A DNA stretch of 64,000 bases from Malaciobacter marinus (GTDB lineage Bacteria > Campylobacterota > Campylobacteria > Campylobacterales > Arcobacteraceae), in the NCBI RefSeq assembly GCF_003544855.1, contig NZ_CP032101.1, positions 496,001 through 560,000 on the forward strand, given 5' to 3'. Of the stretch, positions 27,699 to 37,564 are shown one piece after another (position 1 is the stretch's first letter; each line of letters starts with the position of its first letter). The translations under genes and the position numbers were made by a program. The notes under the pieces are model-generated. The model was given only the letters and a program-made list of their open reading frames with translations. It was not told where the DNA came from and did no database searches.

Positions 27699-27727
27699 TT
27701 AAAACATACAATCTTTGTATGTTTTAA
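27699..27727 (+). terminator. Hairpin between yajC and secD
   Basis: TTAAAACATACA pairs perfectly with TGTATGTTTTAA around a five-base loop, followed by ATTTTC. It may be a partial terminator or attenuator, since secD begins only 33 bases later and has no obvious separate promoter. Confidence 0.6.
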
Positions 27728-27759
27728 ATTTTCTATGTACTACAAGCTAAGGAAAATAA

Positions 27760-29325
27760 TTGAAAATCTTTAATTATAGACTAATAATTTTTATATTAAG
27801 TATCATATTTGGAGTTGTGTTTTCAATGCCTTCATTTATGCAGACTGATACTGGTAAAAAGATTGCATTAGGACTTGACCTTCAAGGTGGTCTTCATATG
27901 CTTTTGGGAGTTCAGACAAATGAAGCTGTAACTTCAAAAATAAAAAGTATTGCAACTTCAATAAAATATTTTGCAGAAGAAGAAGACCTATTAATCGAAG
28001 AGTTAAGTATCAACGAAGATAGTGTGAGTTTTACGGTATTAGATGGTGATGAAATTCCAAAAATTGAAAAAATGTTGGAAAAAATCGATGGCTTAAATAT
28101 TGCTATTGATTCTTTAGATGTTGATGTAAGTTTAACAGAAGAAGAAATAGTAAGAACAAAAGACTTATCTGTATCTCAAGCAGTTGAAACTATTAGAAAT
28201 AGACTTGACCAGTTTGGTTTATCTGAACCTACGGTTATAAGACAGGGTGAAACTGATATTGTTGTACAACTTCCTGGAATTAAATCTCAAGAAGAAGAAA
28301 AATCAGCAAGAGAATTAATCTCAAAACCCGCAAACTTAGAACTTATGGCTGTTGATGAAGAAAGAGCTGATAGAGTTTATACTATGAGTGATGCACAAGC
28401 AGCTGAATATGGTGATATTATTTTAGAAGATACAAACAACTCAAATGTGTTATATCTTGTAAAAGAAATACCAATTTTAAATGGTGATCAAGTAATAGAT
28501 GCAAAAGTAGCATTTGATCAATCAAATCAACCAATAATTAATTTTACTTTAAACTCAGCTGGTTCAAGAATCTTTGGTGATTTTACAGCAAAAAGCATTG
28601 GTAAAAGACTTGCTGTTGTTTTAGATGGAAAAGTATATTCTGCTCCTTCAATTAGAGAAAGAATTGGTGGAGGAAGTGGACAAATTTCTGGTGGATTTAC
28701 TATTGCAGAAGCTGGAAATGTTGCTATTGCTTTAAGAAGTGGTGCCTTACCTGCATCTGTTAAGCTTTTAGAAAAAAGAAGTGTAGGACCATCTCTTGGT
28801 GCTGATTCTATTAAAGCTTCAATGCTTGCACTTATTCTAGGGTTTATTTTAGTTGTAATTTTTATGGTAGTTTACTATAGACGTGCTGGGTTTGTTGCTA
28901 ATATTGCACTAGTTACAAATATTTTTATTATTATATCTGTAATGGCAATGTTTGGAGCTACTTTAACTCTGCCTGGTATGGCTGGTATAGTTTTAACTGT
29001 TGGTATGGCTGTTGATGCTAATGTTATTATCACTGAAAGAATTAGAGAATTAATTAAAAAAGGCAAGTCAATTCCAAAAGCTATTGAAGATGGTTATTCA
29101 AATGCAATGAGAGCAATCTTAGATGCAAATATTACAACACTATTGGTTGCTGTAATACTTTATGCTTATGGTACAGGTCCTATTAAAGGGTTTGCTGTGA
29201 CTATTTCTATTGGTATTTTAGCATCTATGTTAACAGCAATTTTAGGTACACATGGTATTTATGAAGCACTAATGCCAAAAATATCAAAAGATAAAAACGT
29301 TAAAAAATGGTTTGGAGTTAGTTAA
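27760..29325 (+). CDS. secD: Protein translocase subunit SecD
   Basis: RND-type membrane protein using the proton gradient to help pull exported proteins through SecYEG. 521 residues. First membrane helix at about 6-25, then LGLDLQGGLHMLLGV, the large periplasmic P1 domain with RNRLDQFGLSEP, the conserved GAL/VLDG region, and five C-terminal helices containing GMAVDANVIITERIRE. Start is TTG at 27760 with AAGGAAA upstream. The stop overlaps secF by one base. Confidence 0.96.
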   Translation: MKIFNYRLIIFILSIIFGVVFSMPSFMQTDTGKKIALGLDLQGGLHMLLGVQTNEAVTSKIKSIATSIKYFAEEEDLLIEELSINEDSVSFTVLDGDEIPKIEKMLEKIDGLNIAIDSLDVDVSLTEEEIVRTKDLSVSQAVETIRNRLDQFGLSEPTVIRQGETDIVVQLPGIKSQEEEKSARELISKPANLELMAVDEERADRVYTMSDAQAAEYGDIILEDTNNSNVLYLVKEIPILNGDQVIDAKVAFDQSNQPIINFTLNSAGSRIFGDFTAKSIGKRLAVVLDGKVYSAPSIRERIGGGSGQISGGFTIAEAGNVAIALRSGALPASVKLLEKRSVGPSLGADSIKASMLALILGFILVVIFMVVYYRRAGFVANIALVTNIFIIISVMAMFGATLTLPGMAGIVLTVGMAVDANVIITERIRELIKKGKSIPKAIEDGYSNAMRAILDANITTLLVAVILYAYGTGPIKGFAVTISIGILASMLTAILGTHGIYEALMPKISKDKNVKKWFGVS

Positions 29326-30296
29326 TGGAAATTTTTAAATCAAACAAAGTATATAACTTCATGGGAAGAAGATTACCTTTTTTAGGTTTTTCTTCTATTT
29401 TATTTATAGCATCGATAGTTCTTTTATTAGTAAAAGGCTTAAATTTTGGTATTGATTTTGCTGGTGGAACTATTGTTCAAGTAAAATATGAAAAAGCTGC
29501 TCCAATTTCAGATATTAGAGATGTTTTAAAAACAAAACCTGAGTATGCAAATGCTATTATTTCAAAATTTGGAAGTGATGAAGAGGTTGTTATTAGACTT
29601 TCTGGTTCATCTTCTGATTTGTCAACAGATATTAGTGATAAAATTCATATTGTATTGGATCCTACTGGAAATTTTGAAGTAAGAAGAGTTGATATTGTTG
29701 GTCCAAAAGTAGGTAATGAATTAAGAGAAAAAGGACTGATGGCTTTAGGATTATCAATAATAATCATCTTAATTTACGTTAGTTATAGATTTGAATGGAG
29801 ATTTGCAGTTGCTTCTATTTTAGCACTTGTGCATGATATTACTATTGCACTTGGTGCAATTTCTTTATTCTCTGTGGAAGTAAACTTAGATATCTTAGCA
29901 GCAATATTGACCATCTTAGGATATTCACTAAATGATACAATTATTGTATTTGATAGAATTAGAGAAGGGGTTCAATCTTCTAAAGAAACAGCCCTTGAAA
30001 AAATTGTAAATGAATCTGTTAGTATGACTTTATCAAGAACTACTCTTACTTCATTGACAACTTTCTTTGTTGTTGCAACACTGTTTGCATTTGGTGGTGA
30101 GATAATCCATGGATTTGCCTTTACATTACTTGTAGGTATTGTAGTAGGTACTTATTCATCTATATTTATAGCAGCATCATTCTTAGTTCAATTAAAGTTC
30201 TCTATTGCAGACTTTAGAGCTAAAGAAGCTGAAAAAGTTAAAAGACAAAAAGAGAAAGAAAAAATAAGAGCCATGTATGAAAAAGGAACAGTCTAA
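29325..30296 (+). CDS. secF: Protein translocase subunit SecF
   Basis: Partner of SecD. 323 residues with six membrane helices; the N-terminal FGIDFAGGTIVQVKY and the C-terminal GYSLNDTIIVFDRIRE and LTSLTTFFVV motifs are diagnostic. It begins on the last base of secD (TAATG). The C-terminal tail is highly charged (Lys/Glu). The TAA stop codon lies in the loop of the terminator hairpin that ends the operon. Confidence 0.96.
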   Translation: MEIFKSNKVYNFMGRRLPFLGFSSILFIASIVLLLVKGLNFGIDFAGGTIVQVKYEKAAPISDIRDVLKTKPEYANAIISKFGSDEEVVIRLSGSSSDLSTDISDKIHIVLDPTGNFEVRRVDIVGPKVGNELREKGLMALGLSIIIILIYVSYRFEWRFAVASILALVHDITIALGAISLFSVEVNLDILAAILTILGYSLNDTIIVFDRIREGVQSSKETALEKIVNESVSMTLSRTTLTSLTTFFVVATLFAFGGEIIHGFAFTLLVGIVVGTYSSIFIAASFLVQLKFSIADFRAKEAEKVKRQKEKEKIRAMYEKGTV

Positions 30297-30312
30297 AAAG
30301 ACTGTTCCTTTT
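30281..30312 (+). terminator. Intrinsic terminator overlapping the secF stop codon
   Basis: A 13-bp perfect stem (30281-30293 with 30300-30312; AAAAGGAACAGTC / GACTGTTCCTTTT) surrounds a six-base loop that contains the secF TAA. It is followed by ATTGTTTT. The left arm encodes the last secF residues. It also faces the end of the convergent catB-like gene. Confidence 0.88.
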
Positions 30313-30351
30313 ATTGTTTTTAAAATCTTTACAAAATAAGATTCATATAAT

Positions 30352-30981
30352 TTATTTTACTTTTTCTAAGTAGTAATTATAAAGATTCAAAATATCTTCA
30401 CTACATAAAAATTCTATAGCACCTTTTAAATGTTTTTTGTCCCAGTTCCACCATTTTATTTCTAGTAGTATTTTTATATCTTCTTTATTTAATCTTTTTT
30501 TTATCTCTTTTGCAGGATTTCCTCCTACTACACTATAAGGTTCTACATCTTTTGTAACTAAAGCACGACTTCCTATAATAGCTCCATGACCTATATTAAT
30601 TCCTGGCATAATCATAGCTTCACTTCCTATCCACACATCATTACCTATAATTGTGTCACCAGCTTTAATAAAAGCATCTTTTGCACTTAAAAATATTTCA
30701 TTATCTTGATAGAAAAAAGGAAAGGTACTTATCCATTTAGAATTATGACCTTGATTTCCAGCCATAATAAAACTTGCTCCACTTCCAATAGAACAAAATT
30801 TACCAATTCTTAGTTTATCCACATCATTTCTATCATGCATCAAATATCTTGCACATTCATTAAAACTATGACCGTGATAGTACCCAGAGTAGTAACTATA
30901 ATCATCACAAATTATATTTGGATTAGTTATTTGCTCTTTTATCGACTTACCTATAAAAGGTGATTCAAAAAAATTATTCAT
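30352..30981 (-). CDS. CatB-type (xenobiotic) acetyltransferase, hexapeptide-repeat
   Basis: 209 residues, the normal length of type B chloramphenicol acetyltransferases. Strongly shared stretches are [30 protein letters not shown] with the catalytic His79, [16 protein letters not shown] and [13 protein letters not shown]; the left-handed beta-helix repeats lie at about 58-170. Type B enzymes acetylate chloramphenicol, though chromosomal members may have other native substrates. It stands alone, leftward, convergent with secF; AAAAAAGGTTTAAAT precedes the ATG. No integron or transposon sign is seen next to it. Confidence 0.9.
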   Translation of the reverse strand: MNNFFESPFIGKSIKEQITNPNIICDDYSYYSGYYHGHSFNECARYLMHDRNDVDKLRIGKFCSIGSGASFIMAGNQGHNSKWISTFPFFYQDNEIFLSAKDAFIKAGDTIIGNDVWIGSEAMIMPGINIGHGAIIGSRALVTKDVEPYSVVGGNPAKEIKKRLNKEDIKILLEIKWWNWDKKHLKGAIEFLCSEDILNLYNYYLEKVK

Positions 30982-31194
30982 ATTTAAACCTTTTTTGATT
31001 ACTTTATCATATAAAATAATTAGTATTCCTTAATAATAGTTTAATAAAAATTGAAAAAAAACCTATTTGTAGTTTCAATAAGACAAAATATAAGAAGAAA
31101 ATAGAATTTAAATATAAATATTCTCTTTTTTTTCACTTGGGTTTATTTTAATTGTTTTTTTAATAAAATAGATACAACAAAAGGAGAATAATAA

Positions 31195-31686
31195 ATGAGC
31201 GAAGCAGTTTTACAAAAAAAAGGGTTTTTATATAATTTTGATAAATATACTTCAAAAAATGGTACTGATTGGTATTTAGCCTTAACATGGATATTTATTT
31301 TAGAAATTATATCTTCAATTATTGAGTTTTATTATTTACCTACAGCAAGAGAGTATGTTATTCATATTCAAAAAGGTATTCTAAAAGAGTTATTAATAGC
31401 AGGTTTTGTAAGTTTCTTTGTTTGGCATTTTGTTTATAGTGTAATTCAAATGAGAAGACAACAGTTTTTATTTTTAGTAATGTATTTTTTACTTGGAATA
31501 TATTTTTATTTAACAGATGATGTAACTTTTAATTTATTATTTCATAATATAATCAATCCATTTGAACTTGAATTTAACAAATTTGGTTTATATACAATTG
31601 TTCAAATTGTTATTAAGCTTGTAATGTTATATCTAATTGTAAGATTTTTTCAAAGTATCAAAAATAGAAAAAAAGACAAGCAATAA
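31195..31686 (+). CDS. Hypothetical membrane protein (about four helices)
   Basis: 163 residues, family not recognised. Four membrane segments at about 25-45, 66-86, 91-107 and 135-153, with a basic tail (KNRKKDKQ). AAAGGAGAATAATAA precedes the ATG, so it is well translated. It stands between the catB-like gene and the DUF6394 gene with its own short gaps on both sides. Function unknown. Confidence 0.7.
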   Translation: MSEAVLQKKGFLYNFDKYTSKNGTDWYLALTWIFILEIISSIIEFYYLPTAREYVIHIQKGILKELLIAGFVSFFVWHFVYSVIQMRRQQFLFLVMYFLLGIYFYLTDDVTFNLLFHNIINPFELEFNKFGLYTIVQIVIKLVMLYLIVRFFQSIKNRKKDKQ

Positions 31687-31786
31687 CTTTTTTCTACTCT
31701 TTTTCTAATTAAGTATAAAAGCCTCATTTTATACTTTTTTAGATATCATATTTGCTTCAATTAAAATAGAAAATCAAAGGATTAAT

Positions 31787-32131
31787 ATGGATTGGGGCAA
31801 GGTTACTTATATATTTTTCTCACTCATGTCACTCACAACAACAGCAGGTTTTATCTATGAACCAAATGCAGTTGCACTGTTTTTAGCAGCAGGTGTAAAC
31901 GTAATATCAACTATTTTAAAAATTGGTGTAAAAAATCTTTTAGCAGCAGAACTCTTAGCAAGTTCTTTAGTTGCAGATTTACACTTAATTCCTGCGTTTA
32001 TGGTATTGACTTTTACGGGTGATGAAAGATTATCAATTGCATTAGCAATAGGTGCAGTTGTGGCAAATCTTTTCTCAATAGCATTAGCACTAATTGAGAG
32101 TGCAAAAAGCGAAAGTAAGGATATTTATTAA
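31787..32131 (+). CDS. DUF6394-like membrane protein upstream of leuS
   Basis: 114 residues with about three to four hydrophobic helices rich in Ala/Leu, for example [19 protein letters not shown]. It resembles the short integral membrane protein that precedes leuS in Campylobacterota genomes (HP1548-like). Function unknown. AAAGGATTAAT precedes the ATG, and the stop overlaps the leuS start by one base, so both are translated together. Confidence 0.65.
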   Translation: MDWGKVTYIFFSLMSLTTTAGFIYEPNAVALFLAAGVNVISTILKIGVKNLLAAELLASSLVADLHLIPAFMVLTFTGDERLSIALAIGAVVANLFSIALALIESAKSESKDIY

Positions 32132-34596
32132 TGGAATATAATCCACAAGATATAGAAAAAAAATGGCAACAATATTGGAGCGAAAACAATAGTTTTGAAC
32201 CAAGTGAAGATACGAAAAAAGAAAAAAAATATATTTTAAGTATGTTCCCATATCCAAGTGGTAGAATTCATATGGGGCATGTTAGAAATTACTGTTTAGG
32301 GGATGCTTTTGCTAGGTATTTTAGAAAAGCAGATTATAATGTATTACATCCAATTGGATGGGATAGTTTTGGAATGCCTGCTGAAAATGCTGCAATTAAG
32401 CACAAACTTCATCCTAAAAAATGGACTTATGAAAATATTGATTATATGAGAGATGAGTTGAGAGCTTTAGGATTATCTTTTTCTGAAAATCAAGAGTTTG
32501 CTACATCTGATGAACTTTATACAAAATGGGAACAAGAGTTTATTATCAAAATGTATGAAGCAGGACTTTTATATAGAAAATCAACTACTGTAAATTGGTG
32601 TGAGCCTTGTCATACAGTTTTAGCAAATGAGCAAGTAGAAGAGGGATGTTGTTGGAGATGTGATACTCCTGTTGAACAAAAAGAGATGCCAGGATATTAT
32701 GTAGCTATTACAAAATATGCACAAGAATTACTTGATGAATTGAAAACTTTAGATGGTTCTTGGCCAAGTCAAGTTTTAACAATGCAAGAAAACTGGATTG
32801 GAAGAAGTGAAGGTTTAGAATTTGAGCTTGAACTTTCAAAAGAGTCTCAATTTAAACTAGATAAACAATTTAATTCATTTGAAGTATTTACAACTAGGCC
32901 TGATACAATTTATGGAGTTTCATATTCAGCTTTAGCCGTAGAGCATCCTATTGTAAAATATATTATTGATAATAAATTACTTCCAGAAAATAAAATAAAT
33001 GCTATTAAAGCAATGCAAAAGGTGAGTGAAAGAGATAGAGCAGCTATGCCTAAAGAAGGTGTTTCTTTAGAAATTGATGTGATACATCCATTAACAGGTG
33101 AATCTATTCCTGTATGGGTTGCAAATTTTGTACTTGCATCATATGGTGGAGGTGCGGTTATGGCAGTTCCTGCACATGACCAAAGAGACTTTGAATTTGC
33201 AAAACAGTATAGCTTACCAATTAAACAAGTGATTGTTGGAACTGATGGTCTTATTGATAATCCAAGTGAAGCTTATACTGAATATGGAGAATTGATAAAC
33301 TCTGAAAGTTTTTCAGGACTTAAAAGTAATAAAGCAAAAAAAGCAATTATTTACCACTTTGAGCAAAACTCAATTGGTAAAAAACAAATAAATTATAAAT
33401 TAAGAGATTGGGGAGTATCAAGACAAAGATATTGGGGAGCTCCAATTCCTTTTGTACATTGTGATGATTGTGGTTTAGTACCTGAAAAAATAGAAAATTT
33501 ACCAATTGCATTACCAGATGATGTAGAAATAACAGGAAAAGGAAATCCTTTAGATACCCATGAATCTTGGAAAAAATGTGTTTGTCCTAAATGTGGGAAA
33601 GAAGCAACAAGAGAAACAGATACTTTAGATACATTTGTTCAATCATCTTGGTATTTTTTAAGATATGCTACAAATCATAAAAAATGGCAAAAAGAGGGTA
33701 TTTCTAAAAAAGATGCTGACTATTGGATGGATGTTGACCAATATATTGGTGGAATTGAACATGCAATTTTACATCTACTTTATGCAAGATTTTTTACAAA
33801 AGTATTAAATGATTTAGGATACATAAATTCAAGAGAACCATTTAAACAATTACTTACTCAAGGAATGGTGCTTAAAGATGGTGCGAAAATGTCTAAATCA
33901 AAAGGAAATGTAGTTGATCCTGACTCTATTGTAGAAAAGTATGGTGCTGATACTGCAAGACTTTTTATTCTTTTTGCTGCACCTCCAACAAAAGAATTAG
34001 AGTGGAATGACAGTGCTGTTGATGGAGCATTTAAGTTTATTAAAAAGTTTGTTCAAAGAAGTTCTCATGTTACAAATGAAGCAGCTAGTAATTTCGCAAA
34101 TATTGAACACTCTTCTTTATCAAAACCTGAAAAAGAAGCAAGAAAGAAAGTTTATGAAGCATTGAAAAGAGCAAATGATGTATTTACAAAAACTTATACT
34201 TTTAATACATTAATAGCAGGAGCTATGGAAGCTTTAAATGCTTTACAATCTCAAGAAAATGAATTGGTTTGGGCTGAGGGATATTATATTTTAACAAATA
34301 TTTTAGAACCTATTATTCCTCATACTTGTTGGGAATTATCAGATAAGTTATTTGATAAACAAAATTTCCATAGTAAAATAAAAATAAAAGAAGAAGTATT
34401 TTCTCTTGATTCAATAGTTTTAGCAGTTACAATAAATGGTAAAAAAAGATGCGAAATTGAAGTAGCTCCTAATACATCAAAAGAAGATATTTTAGTAGAA
34501 GCAAAAAAAGTTGCTTTAAAGTGGATTGAGAATAAAGAAATAATAAAAGAAATTGTAGTACCAAATAAATTGGTTAATTTAGTAATAAAAGGTTAG
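32131..34596 (+). CDS. leuS: Leucyl-tRNA synthetase
   Basis: Charges tRNA-Leu. 821 residues. The class I HIGH motif is [15 protein letters not shown] (about 38-52), the zinc-type cysteines occur in [10 protein letters not shown] and GCCWRCDTP, the editing domain spans about 220-420 with [12 protein letters not shown], and the KMSKS loop is [15 protein letters not shown] (about 585-600). The anticodon-binding and C-terminal domains are complete. First base overlaps the stop of the DUF6394-like gene; lptE follows after two bases. Confidence 0.97.
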   Translation: MEYNPQDIEKKWQQYWSENNSFEPSEDTKKEKKYILSMFPYPSGRIHMGHVRNYCLGDAFARYFRKADYNVLHPIGWDSFGMPAENAAIKHKLHPKKWTYENIDYMRDELRALGLSFSENQEFATSDELYTKWEQEFIIKMYEAGLLYRKSTTVNWCEPCHTVLANEQVEEGCCWRCDTPVEQKEMPGYYVAITKYAQELLDELKTLDGSWPSQVLTMQENWIGRSEGLEFELELSKESQFKLDKQFNSFEVFTTRPDTIYGVSYSALAVEHPIVKYIIDNKLLPENKINAIKAMQKVSERDRAAMPKEGVSLEIDVIHPLTGESIPVWVANFVLASYGGGAVMAVPAHDQRDFEFAKQYSLPIKQVIVGTDGLIDNPSEAYTEYGELINSESFSGLKSNKAKKAIIYHFEQNSIGKKQINYKLRDWGVSRQRYWGAPIPFVHCDDCGLVPEKIENLPIALPDDVEITGKGNPLDTHESWKKCVCPKCGKEATRETDTLDTFVQSSWYFLRYATNHKKWQKEGISKKDADYWMDVDQYIGGIEHAILHLLYARFFTKVLNDLGYINSREPFKQLLTQGMVLKDGAKMSKSKGNVVDPDSIVEKYGADTARLFILFAAPPTKELEWNDSAVDGAFKFIKKFVQRSSHVTNEAASNFANIEHSSLSKPEKEARKKVYEALKRANDVFTKTYTFNTLIAGAMEALNALQSQENELVWAEGYYILTNILEPIIPHTCWELSDKLFDKQNFHSKIKIKEEVFSLDSIVLAVTINGKKRCEIEVAPNTSKEDILVEAKKVALKWIENKEIIKEIVVPNKLVNLVIKG

Positions 34597-34598
34597 TA

Positions 34599-35108
34599 AT
34601 GAAAAAGAGTCTATTAGTACTAATTTCATTTTTTGTAATATCTATTTTAATAGGGTGTGGATATAAGCCTTCAAGTTATTATGCAAAACAGCAAATTAAA
34701 GGAAATGTATTTGTTGATTTATTTGTAAATCTAAAAGATCCAAAAAACTCAGTTTTAATCAAAGATGCAATGAATGAGCTTTTAGTACATAGGCTAGATG
34801 CAAAACTAGTTACAAATAAAGATGAAGCTGATACGATTATTTATTTAAAACTTGGTAGTGTATCTATGAATGAACTTGATTATGATAAACAAGGTTTTAC
34901 AAAGCTTTATAGAGCAAATGTAAATGTAAATGTAAGATATGAAAATAGTGAATACAATAATTCATTTAATGTGTCTGGAACTCATGAGTTTTCTATTGAG
35001 GGAACAACTATAACAGATACAAAAAGATTTGAAGCAATTAAAAGTGCGGCTTCAAAAGCTTTAGAAGAGGTTATCTCGAAAATTGCAGTTTACTCTTTTA
35101 AAAAGTAG
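34599..35108 (+). CDS. lptE: LptE-like LPS-assembly lipoprotein
   Basis: 169 residues. The lipoprotein signal peptide ends VISILIGCGYK with the lipidated cysteine at about 20. The mature region, GYKPSSYYAKQ followed by strand-rich sequence and a C-terminal helix pair, is typical of LptE, the plug of the LptD outer-membrane LPS translocon. The low sequence conservation of this family is offset by position: leuS-lptE-folC is the usual order in Helicobacter and Campylobacter. Confidence 0.82.
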   Translation: MKKSLLVLISFFVISILIGCGYKPSSYYAKQQIKGNVFVDLFVNLKDPKNSVLIKDAMNELLVHRLDAKLVTNKDEADTIIYLKLGSVSMNELDYDKQGFTKLYRANVNVNVRYENSEYNNSFNVSGTHEFSIEGTTITDTKRFEAIKSAASKALEEVISKIAVYSFKK

Positions 35109-35116
35109 ATTAAATA

Positions 35117-36286
35117 ATGCAAGAAAATTTGAAAGATATAGATTTACAAAGTTTTTTAAAATATAAAACTCTTTATTATGACAAAATAGACTTCTCAATA
35201 GTTAAAAACTCTTGGGAGTGTCTAAAAACTTATATTGATTTGCCATATGTAATTCATATTGTTGGAACAAATGGTAAAGGTAGTACAGGGAGATTTTTAG
35301 CGCATTATCTACATAAAAAAAATTTCAATGTAGTTCATTATAGCTCACCACATATTATAAATTTCAATGAAAGAATATGGTTAAACGGAAACGATGTAAG
35401 TAATGAAGTGCTTGAAAATGCGCATAAGTTTGTACAAGAAATTCTTGATATTAAACTATTGGAAAAACTTACATATTTTGAATATACAACACTTCTTGCT
35501 TTGTTTATTAGTTCAAAATGTGATTATATAATCTTAGAAGCTGGACTTGGAGGAGAATTTGATGCAACTAATGTTGTAACAAATAACCTTAGCTTAATAA
35601 CAACAATTGATTTAGATCATCAATCTTTTTTAGGTAATAGTGTTGAAGAAATAGCAAGAACTAAAATGCGTGCTTGTGATAATCATATGATAATAGGATA
35701 TCAAATTCATAATAGTGTAAAAGATGTTGCTTTTAAAGTAAAAGAAGAAATTAAAAAAGAGTTTAATAAAGAAATATCAGTAAATACTCTTGATAGTTTT
35801 GAGAAGTATACTTTAAAAACTAATTTTGCAAAATATTTATTAAAAAATCTTCATTTGGTAATTGCTTGTTTGGAATATCTTAAAATAGATATAGATACAA
35901 ATCTTTTTAATGATGTAAAATTAAAAGGAAGATGTGAAAAAATAGCATCTAATATCACTATAGATGTTGGACATAATCCTTTAGCTGCAAGAGCTTTAAA
36001 AGAGCATTTTAAAGATAAAAAAATTACATTAATATACAATTCTTATAAAGATAAAGATTACAAAGAGGTTTTAAGAGTTTTAAAACCTATAATTGATGAA
36101 GTAATTATTATTGAAATTGATGATAAAAGAATTGTAGATAAACTGAATTTATTAGAAATTTGTAAAAGTTACAATATAATGGCAAGTTTTAATCTTGAAC
36201 TAAAAAATGATAAAGAGTATTTAGTATTTGGTTCTTTTTTAGTAGTAGATAAATTTTTAGGTTTTTTAGGTGTTGATGAAAAATAG
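35117..36286 (+). CDS. folC: Folylpolyglutamate synthase/dihydrofolate synthase
   Basis: Adds glutamate to dihydropteroate and to reduced folates. 389 residues of the Mur-ligase fold. The P-loop is IVGTNGKGSTGRFLA (about 48-62), then SSPHIINFNERI, the metal region EAGLGGEFDATNV and the C-terminal domain start DVGHNPLAARAL. It lies eight bases after lptE. The stop overlaps the following peptidase gene by about 11 bases. Confidence 0.94.
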   Translation: MQENLKDIDLQSFLKYKTLYYDKIDFSIVKNSWECLKTYIDLPYVIHIVGTNGKGSTGRFLAHYLHKKNFNVVHYSSPHIINFNERIWLNGNDVSNEVLENAHKFVQEILDIKLLEKLTYFEYTTLLALFISSKCDYIILEAGLGGEFDATNVVTNNLSLITTIDLDHQSFLGNSVEEIARTKMRACDNHMIIGYQIHNSVKDVAFKVKEEIKKEFNKEISVNTLDSFEKYTLKTNFAKYLLKNLHLVIACLEYLKIDIDTNLFNDVKLKGRCEKIASNITIDVGHNPLAARALKEHFKDKKITLIYNSYKDKDYKEVLRVLKPIIDEVIIIEIDDKRIVDKLNLLEICKSYNIMASFNLELKNDKEYLVFGSFLVVDKFLGFLGVDEK

Positions 36287-37178
36287 ATTAATTATTACAG
36301 TATCAGATGTAAGTGGAACAAAATCATATAATATACATCAATTTGTTAGAAAATTTCTTAAAATATTTATAGTTGTAGCACTATTGGTTTTAGGTAGTAG
36401 TTTTTGGTTGATTTCATATTTAAATAAAGAAATAACTGAAGTAAAACAGACTAAAGAAGAACAAATTTCATCTTTAGAAAAAAAAGAAAAAGAGTTATTA
36501 GCTCAAAATAGTTTTTATTCTAATCAAATCAAGGGTAAAGTTGATGATATAGAAGAGTTAAGTTCAAAACTTGATCATCTTGAAGAAATTATAGGAATAA
36601 AAAAAGACGATGATGCAGGTCCTATAAAAAGAGCAACCTTAGCAACTATGACTACAGTTGAAAAAGTTTTTATGCTAAAGATTATTCCAAATGGAAGTCC
36701 TTTAAAAAAGACAGTGATAACTTCAAGTTATGGCTATAGAACACATCCCATAACTAAAAAGAAGAAGTTTCACAGAGGTATTGATTTTAGAGCTAGAATG
36801 AGAACTAAAGTTTATGCAACTGCTGATGGAATTGTAAGTTATGTTCGTTCAAGAGACAGAGGTGGTTTTGGACGAGTTGTTAAAATTATGCATGGATATG
36901 GTTTTCAAACTGTTTATGCACATTTAAATAAAACAAAAGTTAAACTAGGACAAGTTATAAGAAAAGGTGAACTAGTTGGGCTTAGTGGAAATAGTGGAAC
37001 AAGTTCAGGACCTCATTTACATTATGAAATTAGGTATGGAGTAAAGATAATTAGTCCTTATTATTTCACAAAATGGAATATGAAAAACTATGATACGATT
37101 TTTAAAAAACAAAGGAGAATTCCATGGGAATCTTTGGTAAAACTAATAAGCGATCACAAGAAAATAGTGCAACAGTAA
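36276..37178 (+). CDS. M23 (LytM) peptidoglycan endopeptidase, Csd1/Pgp3-like cell-shape factor
   Basis: About 300 residues: cytoplasmic N-terminus, one membrane helix (about 30-48), a periplasmic coiled coil (about 52-108) and a LytM domain (about 145-265). The zinc and catalytic residues are complete: H and D of KFHRGIDFRA (about 166/170), the histidine in VYAHLN and the HxH of GPHLHYEIR. Such D,D-endopeptidases trim crosslinks to give curved or helical shape in H. pylori (Csd1) and C. jejuni (Pgp3). The bactofilin gene overlaps its 3' end by 55 bases. The ATG at 36276 is preferred over the GTG at 36270. folC lies just upstream, as in Helicobacter. Confidence 0.88.
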   Translation: MKNRLIITVSDVSGTKSYNIHQFVRKFLKIFIVVALLVLGSSFWLISYLNKEITEVKQTKEEQISSLEKKEKELLAQNSFYSNQIKGKVDDIEELSSKLDHLEEIIGIKKDDDAGPIKRATLATMTTVEKVFMLKIIPNGSPLKKTVITSSYGYRTHPITKKKKFHRGIDFRARMRTKVYATADGIVSYVRSRDRGGFGRVVKIMHGYGFQTVYAHLNKTKVKLGQVIRKGELVGLSGNSGTSSGPHLHYEIRYGVKIISPYYFTKWNMKNYDTIFKKQRRIPWESLVKLISDHKKIVQQ

Positions 37179-37564
37179 TTGCTTCTGGTACTTGCATTAT
37201 TGGAGGAATAAGTACAGAAGGTACTGTGCATATTGATGGTAAATTTGAAGGTGTTATTTTAGAAGCTGATGTAATTACTATTGGTCAAACAGGTGAAGTA
37301 ATTGGAGATATAAAAGCAAATAATTTAATTGTTAGTGGATTATTTGATGGAAAAATAGATTGCAATGAAGTTCATGTATTATCTTCAGGAAAAGTAATAG
37401 GTGAAATAAAATATAATGAATTAGTAATTGAAGAAGAAGGAAAGTTCGAAGGGCAAGGTATTAGAAAAGGCTCAAAACTTACAAGTAGATATGGTGAAAT
37501 TGAGCAAAAAATTAATAATATTATAGTATCACCAAAACCAATTACTCATGATAAAAATTCGTGA
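37124..37564 (+). CDS. ccmA: Bactofilin (CcmA-like cell-shape protein)
   Basis: 146 residues. The central bactofilin domain (about 18-118) shows the repeated right-handed beta-helix pattern, for example GTVHIDGKFEGVI, GEVIGDIKANNLIVSG and GKVIGEIKYNELVI. Bactofilins polymerise without nucleotide into membrane-linked filaments, and CcmA of H. pylori positions Csd peptidases to set helical shape. AAAGGAGAATTCC precedes the ATG, which lies inside the end of the M23 peptidase gene. The next gene overlaps its stop by 17 bases. Confidence 0.9.
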   Translation: MGIFGKTNKRSQENSATVIASGTCIIGGISTEGTVHIDGKFEGVILEADVITIGQTGEVIGDIKANNLIVSGLFDGKIDCNEVHVLSSGKVIGEIKYNELVIEEEGKFEGQGIRKGSKLTSRYGEIEQKINNIIVSPKPITHDKNS

